This document shows positions 44,207 through 52,284 of a DNA stretch of 64,000 bases, piece after piece. Source of the stretch: Methylopila sp. M107 (lineage in GTDB: Bacteria; Pseudomonadota; Alphaproteobacteria; Rhizobiales; Methylopilaceae); assembly GCF_000384475.1 (NCBI RefSeq), contig NZ_ARWB01000001.1, positions 4,206,123-4,270,122 on the forward strand. Direction: 5' to 3'. Numbering within the stretch: the stretch's first letter is position 1; each line of letters opens with the position of its first letter. Position numbers and translations under genes: made by a program. Under the pieces are notes generated by a model. That model worked only from the letters and a program-made list of their open reading frames with translations. It was not told the DNA's origin and did no database searches.

Positions 44207-45555
44207 AACTTCGCCTTCCGGAAAGCCGCGACTCCGTCCGCCTCGAGCGCGCGGGCGACGCGCAGCGCGTCGGCCTCCCGCCAGGGCGCCGCGATGATCT
44301 GGACTCCGAGCGGCAGTCCTTCGTCGAGAAAGATCGGCGCGCAGACGACCGGCAGGCCGATGAACGAGATCGGCTGGGTGAAGACGCCAAGGTTCGGCCG
44401 GACCGGCAATGTCTCGCCGTCGAGCGTGAAGGTCGTCTGGCCGAGCTTCGGCGCCCGGCACGGCGTCGCGGGCGCCAGCACGATGTCGACCTCCTCGAAC
44501 ACCTTCGCGACGGCCTCCGTGAACCAGCGGCGGAAACGCTGCGCCTTCGCCACGTAAGGCGATGGCACGGTCGCCCCGGCGATCAGCCGGTCGCGCACGG
44601 CGGGGTCGAAGTCGTCCGGGCGGTCGCGCAGGCGCTCCAGATGCAACGCCGCGCCCTCGGTCGCGGTGATGACATAGGCTGCGGCGCGGGCGCGTGCGGC
44701 CTCCGGAAATTCGACGACGCTCTTAGCCCCGAGGAAGCTAGCAACACGCGCCACGGCTTCAAAACAGTCCGGCTCGCCGAACCGCGCGAAATGCCCGCCG
44801 AGCGTCGCGATCCTCAAGTCGGCGAAGCCGCTTTCGAGCGAGGCCAGCGCCGGTTCCGGAGCGCGCGTTGTGGTCGCGGCGTCCTCCGCGTCCGGTCCCT
44901 GCATCGCGTCATAGGCGAGCGCCAGCAGCTCGGTCGAGCGCGCGAGCGGGCCGAGATGGTCGAGACTCTGCACAAATGGAAAAGTCCCGGCGCGGGTCAG
45001 CCTTCCGTAAGTCGGCTTCAGACCAAAACAGCCGCAGAGCGCGGAGGGCACGCGGATCGAGCCGTTGGTGTCGGAAGCGAGCGCGACGTCGACGAAGCCG
45101 GCCGCGACCGCGGCGCCGGAACCGCCGGAGGAGCCGCCGGACATATGGGCGAGATCGTGGGGGTTGCGCGAGGGGCCGTCGTGGACGTTTTCGCCGGTGA
45201 AGTCATAGGCGTATTCGCCCATGTTGAGCCCGCCGAGCAGCACGCCGCCGGCCGCCTCCATGCGCCGGACGAGCTCGGCGTCCTTGTTCGCGGGCGCACG
45301 CTCGCGGTTGATCTTCGATCCGGCGCGGGTGGCGAAGCCGGCGATGTCGAAGAGGTTCTTCGCCGCGAAGGTGACGCCCGCGAGCGGGCCTTTCGCAGGC
45401 GAGGCGTCGAGCGCGCTGGCGGTCGCCAGGGCGCGGTCGGCGGTGACGTCGGTGAAGGCGCCGACGTCACCGTCCAGCGCAGCGATGCGCGCGAGCGCCG
45501 CCGCGACGGAGGTTTCGGCCGGGCCGGCGCCCGCGAGCTTGGCGGCGGCGCTCAT
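44203..45555 (-). CDS. atzE: AtzE-like amidase (1-carboxybiuret hydrolase subunit)
   Basis: This 450-residue amidase-signature enzyme has the Ser-Ser-Lys catalytic set: Lys66 (FAAKNLFD), the cis-Ser in MSGGSSGGS (139-146) and the nucleophile Ser166 (DTNGSIRVP). The NLFDIAG and GENVHDGPSRNPHD stretches are characteristic of AtzE rather than GatA. In characterised systems AtzE works only with the small AtzG subunit, and here both genes overlap by four bases (ATGA). Predicted reaction: 1-carboxybiuret to 1,3-dicarboxyurea plus ammonia. Cyanuric-acid hydrolase (AtzD) is not in the window, so the substrate may arise from triuret or biuret metabolism. Confidence 0.87.
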   Translation of the reverse strand: MSAAAKLAGAGPAETSVAAALARIAALDGDVGAFTDVTADRALATASALDASPAKGPLAGVTFAAKNLFDIAGFATRAGSKINRERAPANKDAELVRRMEAAGGVLLGGLNMGEYAYDFTGENVHDGPSRNPHDLAHMSGGSSGGSGAAVAAGFVDVALASDTNGSIRVPSALCGCFGLKPTYGRLTRAGTFPFVQSLDHLGPLARSTELLALAYDAMQGPDAEDAATTTRAPEPALASLESGFADLRIATLGGHFARFGEPDCFEAVARVASFLGAKSVVEFPEAARARAAAYVITATEGAALHLERLRDRPDDFDPAVRDRLIAGATVPSPYVAKAQRFRRWFTEAVAKVFEEVDIVLAPATPCRAPKLGQTTFTLDGETLPVRPNLGVFTQPISFIGLPVVCAPIFLDEGLPLGVQIIAAPWREADALRVARALEADGVAAFRKAKL

Positions 45556-45767
45556 GAGCGCGCCACCGGGGCGAAGATCGGCGCCGGCTCGACCTCGTCG
45601 TCGAGATCGAACGCGGCGACCAGACGCGCCGCCGCCATCGTCGCGGCGAGATGCGCGAGCACGGAGGCGCGGGAGGCGGGGTCGACTGTCAGGCCGATCA
45701 GCGCGGTCGCCGAATCGAGATGCGCCTCGATCGCTTCCGGCGCGAGGGGCGGCGGAACGGCGCTCAT
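45552..45767 (-). CDS. atzG: AtzG-like small subunit (GatC-related, DUF4089)
   Basis: This 71-residue protein (MSAVPPPLAPEAIEAHLDSA... ending FAPVARS) fits AtzG, the small stabilising partner of AtzE derived from a GatC-type ancestor. Its ATG overlaps the AtzF stop (ATGA, 45764-45767) and its stop overlaps the AtzE start (45552-45555), so both limits are fixed by coupling. The single helical pair and the C-terminal PxPIFAP strap are consistent with wrapping around the amidase. It is easily missed because of its size. Confidence 0.83.
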   Translation of the reverse strand: MSAVPPPLAPEAIEAHLDSATALIGLTVDPASRASVLAHLAATMAAARLVAAFDLDDEVEPAPIFAPVARS

Positions 45768-47581
45768 GCGGCTTCCCTCGACCTGGCGTAGGCGCGCCAG
45801 CCGCCGAAGCGGGTGATGTCCTCCGCGCCGACGACGCCCTCGGCCTCGACCAGGAAGCCGAGCGCGGTCGAGCCGTCGGCGAGCGTCAGCGTGCCGAAGC
45901 CGAGCGGGGCCGGAACGCCGGTGATGAAGGTGCCGACGGACGCGGCCGGCAGCGCCCAGACCTCCGTCGAAATCGCCGCGCCGTCCTTCGGGGCGACGCG
46001 CAGCAGTCCGGGCCGCGCGACCTTTCCGGGCAGGGCGTAGAGCCTGTAGATCGGCGCGGTCTTGACCGCGCGCAGGAACCGCCCGCCGAGGCGCGTGAGC
46101 TCGCCGTTGAGCGCCATGCCCGACAGATGCGCGCCCACCACCACGAGCGCGATCTCGTCCGGCGCAGGCGTCGGGGCGCGGTCGGGGGCGGCGGGGGCGG
46201 AAAGCCCGAGCGCGCCGAGCGGCGTGCCGCCGATCGCATGGATCTGCTCCCCGATCGACGCGAGGCGTCCGTCCGCGCCCGCCGGCGCGATCAGCGTGAC
46301 GCCCGCCGGCAGCCCGTCGGGCCTCGGCCGCGAGGGGACTGCGAGCGCGCAGAGGTCGAGCAGGTTCACGAAGTTCGTATAGGTGCCGAACTCGCTGTTG
46401 AGCCCGACCGGATGCTCGGTCACTTCCGCCACGGTGCGCGGGCGCGGGAAGGTCGGGACCATCATCAGGTCGATCCTGTCCCACCAGCCGATGAGCGCGC
46501 GACGCATCGCGGCGAGTTCGTAGAGTCCGCCAAAGGCGTGGCCGGCGTCGAAGCGGCGCGCGTTCTCGATGATCTTGCGCGTGACGGGATGGATCTCGTC
46601 GGGCCGCGTCTCGATGAATTTGCGGATCGCCTCGTAGCGCTCGGCGACGAACGGCCCGTTGTAGAGCAGGCTCGCCACCGCGAAGAACGGCTCGAAGTCG
46701 ATCTCGAGGATCTCGCCGCCGAGCGTCCGGATGTCGGCGAGCGCAGCCTCGTAAACGGCTTGCGCGCCAGCGTCGCCGCCAAAGCTGCGGGTCGATGGCG
46801 TCGGGACGCCGACGCGGAATGTTTCGGGTTTCGGGCCAAGCGGCGCGGTCCGGAACGTCCGCGAGAACGGGTCCGTCGGCTCTGGGCCCGCCATGACGGC
46901 GAAGGCGCGATACGCGTCGTCGACCGACAGCGCGAACACCGAGACGCAGTCGAGCGACTTGCAGGCCGGCACGACGCCCTTGGTCGGGATCGCCCCGACA
47001 GTCGGCTTCAGCCCGACGATGTTGTTGAGGCCCGCCGGCACGCGGCCGGAGCCCGCAGTGTCGGTGCCGAGCGCGAAACTGACGAGACCGCGCGCCACCG
47101 CGACGGCCGAGCCGGAACTGGAGCCGCCCGGCACGAGCGCCGGATCGAGGGCGTTCTTCGGGGGAGGGTAGGGCGAGCGGAGGCCCACCAACCCGGTCGC
47201 GAACTGGTCGAGATTGGCCTTGCCGATGACGATCGCGCCCGCCGCCTTCAGCCGCGCGACAGAGACGGCGTCTTCCGGCGGCTGGTAGACGAAGGCAGGG
47301 CAGGCCGCCGTGGTGGGCAGCCCCGCGGCGTCGATATTGTCCTTCACCGCGAAGGGCGCGCCCCAGAGCGGCCGCCCGTCCGGCGCGGGACCGAGCGCCT
47401 CGGCCGCCTTCCGGGCGGCTGCGCGGTCGGCGAGCGTAATGAAGATCCCGGGATCGCCGGCCGCCTCGATCCGCGCGAAAACCTCGTCGACGACGTCGGC
47501 CGGCGAGACGCCGCCCGCATAGGCGGCGCCCAGTGAGGCGAGGTCGAGCGACAGGTCTTCAAGCGGCCTCGGCACGATCAA
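45764..47581 (-). CDS. atzF: Allophanate hydrolase
   Basis: This 605-residue enzyme hydrolyses allophanate to ammonia and CO2. Residues 1-~440 are an amidase-signature domain with Lys80 (FAVKDNID), the cis-Ser region PGGSSSGSA (151-159) and nucleophile Ser178 (GTDTAGSGR). Residues ~475-605 are the C-terminal allophanate hydrolase domain (VVVGAHLSGMALNGELTRLGG, RYALPG-like YRLYALPGKVARPGL). The combination distinguishes AtzF/DUR1-type allophanate hydrolase from plain amidases. No urea carboxylase adjoins it, so its allophanate must come from biuret or dicarboxyurea. Its ATG overlaps the ABC ATPase stop by four bases. Confidence 0.93.
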   Translation of the reverse strand: MIVPRPLEDLSLDLASLGAAYAGGVSPADVVDEVFARIEAAGDPGIFITLADRAAARKAAEALGPAPDGRPLWGAPFAVKDNIDAAGLPTTAACPAFVYQPPEDAVSVARLKAAGAIVIGKANLDQFATGLVGLRSPYPPPKNALDPALVPGGSSSGSAVAVARGLVSFALGTDTAGSGRVPAGLNNIVGLKPTVGAIPTKGVVPACKSLDCVSVFALSVDDAYRAFAVMAGPEPTDPFSRTFRTAPLGPKPETFRVGVPTPSTRSFGGDAGAQAVYEAALADIRTLGGEILEIDFEPFFAVASLLYNGPFVAERYEAIRKFIETRPDEIHPVTRKIIENARRFDAGHAFGGLYELAAMRRALIGWWDRIDLMMVPTFPRPRTVAEVTEHPVGLNSEFGTYTNFVNLLDLCALAVPSRPRPDGLPAGVTLIAPAGADGRLASIGEQIHAIGGTPLGALGLSAPAAPDRAPTPAPDEIALVVVGAHLSGMALNGELTRLGGRFLRAVKTAPIYRLYALPGKVARPGLLRVAPKDGAAISTEVWALPAASVGTFITGVPAPLGFGTLTLADGSTALGFLVEAEGVVGAEDITRFGGWRAYARSREAA

Positions 47582-49122
47582 TGCCCCGCCATGTGTTCGC
47601 CGATCACGTGGACGTCGGCCTTGGCGATCGGCGTCTCGTAGACCAGCGCGCCGTCCGACATCACGAAGATGCGGTCGGACAGTTCCATCAGCTCGTCGAG
47701 ATCCTCCGACATCAGCAGCACGGCGGTTCCGCCGTTGCGCGCCTTCATGATGCGGGCGCGGATTTCGGCGACCGCCGCGAAGTCGAGCCCGAAGCAGGGG
47801 TTCGAGACGATCAGCAGATCGACCTCGCCGGTCAGCTCGCGCGCCAGCACCGCGCGCTGCACGTTGCCGCCGGAGAGCGACTGGATCGGCGAGGACAGCG
47901 AGGCCGTCTTCACCTTGAACTGCTCGATCAGCTTCGTCGCGTAGGAGCGGATCGTGCGGGCGCTGATCCAGGAGACCGGCTTGCCGTTCGCGCCGAGATC
48001 GAAGGTGCGGAACGAAATGTTCTCGGCCACCGTCATCTTCGGCGCGCAGGCGTTGCGTAAGGGTTCCTCCGGGATGAATCGAACGTTGAGCACGCGGGAC
48101 TGCTCGCGCGTCGAGCCGAATGGCGCGTCCTTGACCATGATCGCGCCGGCTTCCTTGGCGCGCTGGCCCGCCAGCACCTCCAGAAACTCCTTCTGGCCGT
48201 TGCCGGAAATTCCGGCGATGCCGACGATCTCGCCCGAACGGACGCCGAACCCTTCGATCGAGATCGACTTCAAGCCGGTGCGGTCCTTCGCCTTCAGGGC
48301 GTCGACCGTGAGCACAGTCCTGGCGTCAGCGGGCGTCACGGTCCGGCTGTCGAGCGCCGCGATCGGCTGGTCGCCGATCATCATCGCGGCCATCTGCTTG
48401 CGGTCGAGGTCGGCGATGCGTCCGGAGCCGATATACTTGCCCTTCCGCAGCACGGTGACGTCGTCGCAGAACGAGGTCACCTCGTGGAACTTGTGGCTGA
48501 TCATCAGCACGCTGAGCTCACCGCGCTCGGTCATGCCGCGCACGACGCCCAACATCTCCTCCGCCTCGTTCGGGGTCAGCACCGAGGTCGGCTCGTCGAG
48601 CACGATGAAGCGGCGTCCGAGATAGAGCTGCTTGACGATCTCGAGCTTCTGCTTCTCGCCCGCCGCAAGCGACGCGACCGGCCGGTCGAGCGGGATCTTG
48701 AACGGCATCGTCTCCATGAACTCGCCGAGCCGCCGGCGCTCCCAGCGCCAGTCGATCACCTTCGGTGTGTCGTCGCGGGAGATGACGAGGTTTTCGGCGC
48801 CCGTAAGCGAGGGGACCAGCGTGAAGTGCTGGTAGACCATGCCGAGGCCGAGCCGGGCTGCGTCCTTCGGGCTCGACACGGCGATCTCGCGCCCCTCCAC
48901 GACCATCTGGCCCTCGGTCGGGGTGTAGAATCCCATCATGCATTTCACGAGCGTCGACTTGCCGGCGCCGTTCTCGCCGAGCAGCGCGTGGAAGGTGCCG
49001 GCCGGGATCTTGATCGAGACGTTCTCGAGCGCCGTGAACGCCCCGAACCGCATCGTCATCCCGATCGCCTCGACGCTGAGCGCCTTGTCGAGAGCGAGCG
49101 GCTTCTGGTCGGAGATCAGCAT
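47578..49122 (-). CDS. ABC transporter ATPase, nucleoside/BMP type (two ABC domains)
   Basis: This 514-residue protein has two fused ATPase domains like those of sugar and nucleoside ABC importers. The first has Walker A GENGAGKST (~residue 53), an AAGEKQKLEI signature and VLDEPTSVLTP. The second has a degenerate P-loop (GISGNGQKE) and a good LSGGNVQRAV signature. The partner permeases (50214, 51137) and binding protein (52285) are upstream in the operon, separated from it by the BiuH-like gene and two repeats. GGAAAG precedes the start by 8 bases. Confidence 0.93.
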   Translation of the reverse strand: MLISDQKPLALDKALSVEAIGMTMRFGAFTALENVSIKIPAGTFHALLGENGAGKSTLVKCMMGFYTPTEGQMVVEGREIAVSSPKDAARLGLGMVYQHFTLVPSLTGAENLVISRDDTPKVIDWRWERRRLGEFMETMPFKIPLDRPVASLAAGEKQKLEIVKQLYLGRRFIVLDEPTSVLTPNEAEEMLGVVRGMTERGELSVLMISHKFHEVTSFCDDVTVLRKGKYIGSGRIADLDRKQMAAMMIGDQPIAALDSRTVTPADARTVLTVDALKAKDRTGLKSISIEGFGVRSGEIVGIAGISGNGQKEFLEVLAGQRAKEAGAIMVKDAPFGSTREQSRVLNVRFIPEEPLRNACAPKMTVAENISFRTFDLGANGKPVSWISARTIRSYATKLIEQFKVKTASLSSPIQSLSGGNVQRAVLARELTGEVDLLIVSNPCFGLDFAAVAEIRARIMKARNGGTAVLLMSEDLDELMELSDRIFVMSDGALVYETPIAKADVHVIGEHMAGH

Positions 49123-49166
49123 GAGGTGCTTTCCCTCGGGAAAGAGATAAAGGCGCGACGTCGCCG

Positions 49167-49298
49167 CCCCCCTCTCCCCTCGCGGGAGAGGGTAAGGGTG
49201 AGGGGGCGTCTCAGGATGTGTCTCAGCCGTCCCGCTAGCTGAGGCGCCCCCTCATCCGGCCGGTTCGCGGCCACCTTCTCCCGCGAGGGGAGAAGGGA
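49167..49298. repeat. Dispersed inverted repeat inside the operon, after biuH
   Basis: CCCCTCTCCCCTCGCGGGAG at the left pairs with CTTCTCCCGCGAGGGGAGAA at the right, with AGGGGGCG / CGCCCCCT nested inside. It lies between the BiuH-like gene and the ABC ATPase gene in the direction of transcription and could affect downstream expression or RNA stability. Confidence 0.78.
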
Positions 49299-49324
49299 AG
49301 AGGCGGCGTCGCTTCGAGCGCCCA

Positions 49325-50029
49325 TCACGGCAGCTGCGCCACGAAGGCGGCGGAGTTCGAGACCGCGCCGAACACGCCGCCCTGCATCTTGATCATCCTG
49401 AGCGCCGCCTCGTGATTGCCGGGGTCAGTCGCCGCGCAGCAGTCCTCCAGCATCACGCATTCGAAGCCGCGGTCATTGGCCTCGCGCATCGTCGTGTGCA
49501 CGCACACATCCGTGGTGACGCCGGTCAGCACGATGTTGTCGATGCGACGCTGCTTGAGGATCAGTTCGAGGTCGGTCGCGCAGAACGAGCCCTTGCCGGG
49601 CTTGTCGATGATCGGCTCGCCGGCGATCGGGTAGAGTTCCGGGATGATGTCCCAGCCGGGCTCGCCGCGCACGAGGATGCGCCCGCCAGGTCCCGCGTCG
49701 CCGATGCCGGCGCCCATCTGGCGCGAGCGCCAGCGCTTGTTGTCGGGAAGGTCGGCGAGATCCGGCCGGTGTCCCTCGCGGGTGTGGAAGATGTGGTAGC
49801 CCTTGGCGCGCATCGCGCCGAGCACTCGTCTGATCGGCTCGATCGGCGCGCGGGTCAGCGACAGATCGTAGCCCATGCTGTCGACATAGCCGCCCGGCGC
49901 GCAGAAATCGGTCTGCATGTCGATGATGATGAGCGCAGTGTTTCCCGGCCGGAGGTCGCCGTTATAGGGCCACTTGTAGGGCTCGGCGTCGATGTAGGAC
50001 TGCGGCTCGATGCGTGCGTGGGCGTTCAT
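49325..50029 (-). CDS. biuH: Biuret hydrolase-like cysteine hydrolase
   Basis: This 234-residue protein closely resembles BiuH of Rhizobium leguminosarum as I recall it, including the N-terminal [12 protein letters not shown] stretch and SMGYDLSL. The triad is Asp37 (IIIDMQTDF), Lys143 (IDKPGKGSF) and Cys176 (TTDVCVHTT), one residue off the reported BiuH numbering (36, 142, 175). It would hydrolyse biuret to allophanate and ammonia, feeding AtzF four genes away. AAGG precedes the ATG. Unusually, it sits between the permease and ATPase genes of an ABC operon and is flanked on both sides by dispersed repeats. Confidence 0.88.
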   Translation of the reverse strand: MNAHARIEPQSYIDAEPYKWPYNGDLRPGNTALIIIDMQTDFCAPGGYVDSMGYDLSLTRAPIEPIRRVLGAMRAKGYHIFHTREGHRPDLADLPDNKRWRSRQMGAGIGDAGPGGRILVRGEPGWDIIPELYPIAGEPIIDKPGKGSFCATDLELILKQRRIDNIVLTGVTTDVCVHTTMREANDRGFECVMLEDCCAATDPGNHEAALRMIKMQGGVFGAVSNSAAFVAQLP

Positions 50030-50069
50030 CCTGTGACCTTTCTGGTCGCGCAGATCCGGAGGCCGTCCG

Positions 50070-50187
50070 CCCCCTCACCCGGCCCGTTGGGCCGACCTCT
50101 CCCCGCCGGGGAGAGGTGAAGAAAGGGCGTCGCCGTCCACCTCTCCCCGGCGGGGAGAGGTCGCCGCGGAGCGGCGAGTGAGGGGGC
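50070..50187. repeat. Dispersed inverted repeat inside the operon, before biuH
   Basis: CCCCCTCACCCGGCCC at the left pairs with the GAGTGAGGGGG end at the right, and two ACCTCTCCCC-CGGGGAGAGGT stems lie inside. Together with the element at 49167 it brackets the BiuH-like gene. Confidence 0.78.
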
Positions 50188-50213
50188 TTCCGCTCTGGTC
50201 ATCTCGCTTGACC

Positions 50214-51137
50214 TCACTTCGTAATCGACAGCTCGCCGGGCGCGCCCGCGAGTTGGCGGCCGGGCGACGAGGTCGCGATCATGATGAGAAGCGTCAGGAT
50301 GTAAGGGGCGGCGTAGAAGAGGTAGTAGCCCTGCGTGACGCCGACCGACTGCAGCGCAGGTCCGAGCGCCCCGGCGCCGCCAAACAGCAGCGCCGCGGCG
50401 AAGCAGCCGAGCGGGTTCCAGCGCGCGAAGATCACCAGCGCCACCGCCATCAGGCCCTGGCCGGACGAGATCCGTTCGTTCCAGCTGCCGGGATAGTAGA
50501 GCGACAGATACGCCCCGCCGATCGCGGCGAGCGCGCCGCCGGCGGCGGTCGCGAACAGGCGGACCATGTTCGGCGACAGGCCCATGGCGCGCGCGGAATC
50601 CGCGCTGTCGCCGACGACGCGGACGATCAGCCCGACCTTGGTGTTCTTGAAGCCCCACCAGAGCAGCACCGCGAGCGCGGCGCCGAGCAGGAACAGCACG
50701 TTGACGTTGAGCGCCGCCCGCACCTGCGGGATGTCGGACCAGTCGCCGAGCGGGATCGCGGGGAGGTTCGGGGCGGAGGGCTGGATGTACGGCTTGCCGA
50801 AAAAGAAGGCGAGGCCCATGCCGAACAGCATCAAAGCGATGCCGACGGCGATGTCGTTGACGCGCGGGAACGAGCAGATCCAGCCATGCAGCAGGCCGAA
50901 GCCGGCGCCCGCGACCATGGCCGCGAGCACCCCGAGCCACGGCGAGCCGGTCTCGACCGCAATGGCGTAGGCCGCCATCGCGCCGAAGACGAGCGTGCCC
51001 TCGAGCCCGAGATTGATGCGGCCCGAACGCTCTGTGATGCTCTCGCCGAGGCTGACGAAGATGAACGGGGTGGAGACCCGGATCGCCCCCCCGATGATGG
51101 CGAGCGGCACGCCCCAGAGGCCAATGTCGTTTTCCAT
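50214..51137 (-). CDS. ABC transporter permease, nucleoside/BMP type
   Basis: This 307-residue inner-membrane permease (BPD_transp_2 family) has about nine hydrophobic helices and the typical SGRINLGLEGTLVFGAMAAY motif near residue 40. The start at 51137 (MENDIGLWGV) overlaps the preceding permease stop by one base. It forms a heterodimer with the permease encoded upstream. BMP-type transporters usually carry nucleosides; in this operon a ureide or nucleobase cargo is inferred. Confidence 0.92.
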   Translation of the reverse strand: MENDIGLWGVPLAIIGGAIRVSTPFIFVSLGESITERSGRINLGLEGTLVFGAMAAYAIAVETGSPWLGVLAAMVAGAGFGLLHGWICSFPRVNDIAVGIALMLFGMGLAFFFGKPYIQPSAPNLPAIPLGDWSDIPQVRAALNVNVLFLLGAALAVLLWWGFKNTKVGLIVRVVGDSADSARAMGLSPNMVRLFATAAGGALAAIGGAYLSLYYPGSWNERISSGQGLMAVALVIFARWNPLGCFAAALLFGGAGALGPALQSVGVTQGYYLFYAAPYILTLLIMIATSSPGRQLAGAPGELSITK

Positions 51138-52258
51138 CAGGACGCCCTCGACCAGCGGTCCGGGTTGAAGATCTTGAAGCGGCCGTAGAGCGTGTCGCTC
51201 ATCAGAACGACAATGAAGATCACGCCCTGCAGCACGAGGATCGTCGCGTCCGGCAGGCCCATGCGGCGCTGGATCAGGCCGCCCGCCGCCGCGATGCCGC
51301 CGATCAGGAAGGCGACGGGGATGCAGCCGAGCGGGTTCTGCCGGGCGAGGAACGCGACCAGGATGCCGGCATAGCCGTAGCCCGCCGCGAGCGAGGCGTT
51401 GGCCGAGCCTTGCACGGCCGCGACCTCGAACATCCCGGCGAGGCCGGCGAGCGCGCCCGCCAGCGCGCAGAAGCCGACGATCAGCGGCCCGACCGCGAGG
51501 CCCTGGATTTGCGCCGCGCGGACGTTGCCGCCCGCGACCCGGGCCGCAAAGCCCCAGCGCGTCTTGTCGATCAGGATCCATGACAGCACGCAGGCGAGCA
51601 CGCCGACCGCGAGCCCCCAATGCACGTCCATGCCGGGAATCGGGCCGACCCGGTAGGCTTCCGCCAGCGGATGCGTGGACGGCTTGTTGAGCGAGGCGGG
51701 ATCGCGCAGCGGGCCCTCTACCAGCTGGTTCATCAGCGCGATCGCGATATAGGCCATCAGCAGGCTCGAGATCGTCTCGTTGACGGCGCGGTAGTGCCGG
51801 AGCGCCCCGACCGCGCCGATCCACAGGCCCCCGGCCGCCATCGCGGCGAGGCCCATGATCAGCAGCACGATCGGGGAGGGCAGGCCCGAGGCCCAGTGGC
51901 CGAAGGCGGCGGCCGCGACGCCGCCGAGCACGATCGCGCCCTCGCCGCCGATGACGGTGAGGCCGAGCCGCGCGGGAAGCGCGACGCAGAGCGCCGCGAA
52001 CAGCAGCGGCGTCGCGCGCAGGAGCGAATTCTGGACCGAGAACCACGAGCCGAAGCCGCCGCGCCACATCAGCTCGAAGAACGTCTGCGGCGACTTGCCG
52101 AGCGCGAGCAGGAACAGGCTGAAGACGGCCATGCCGGCGATCAGCGCGCCGATCGGGATCAAGATCCCTTCGGCGCGTCGGGCGATCCACGCGACCGCGC
52201 CCGAAAGCCGGGGCGGCGTCAGCGGGACGGGGATGTCGGATGCGGTCGCTTCGGACAT
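51137..52258 (-). CDS. ABC transporter permease, nucleoside/BMP type
   Basis: This 373-residue permease pairs with the one above. It has ~10 hydrophobic segments, LPARLGLTVIGGEGAIVLGGV near residue 95 and ARQNPLGCIPVAFLIGG near the C-terminus. GGAG is 7 bases before the ATG. It follows the binding-protein gene by 26 bases. Confidence 0.92.
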   Translation of the reverse strand: MSEATASDIPVPLTPPRLSGAVAWIARRAEGILIPIGALIAGMAVFSLFLLALGKSPQTFFELMWRGGFGSWFSVQNSLLRATPLLFAALCVALPARLGLTVIGGEGAIVLGGVAAAAFGHWASGLPSPIVLLIMGLAAMAAGGLWIGAVGALRHYRAVNETISSLLMAYIAIALMNQLVEGPLRDPASLNKPSTHPLAEAYRVGPIPGMDVHWGLAVGVLACVLSWILIDKTRWGFAARVAGGNVRAAQIQGLAVGPLIVGFCALAGALAGLAGMFEVAAVQGSANASLAAGYGYAGILVAFLARQNPLGCIPVAFLIGGIAAAGGLIQRRMGLPDATILVLQGVIFIVVLMSDTLYGRFKIFNPDRWSRAS

Positions 52259-52284
52259 GGCGTCGCTCCCTCAGCCGGCGCCGG

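Noticed and set aside
45221-47536. Antisense frame of ~770 codons across the AtzF and AtzE genes
   Set aside because: Sense-strand genes show intact catalytic motifs and overlapping starts and stops; the antisense translation is low complexity.
45764-47581. Urea amidolyase pathway (urea carboxylase plus allophanate hydrolase)
   Set aside because: No biotin-dependent urea carboxylase or its transporter is present next to AtzF.
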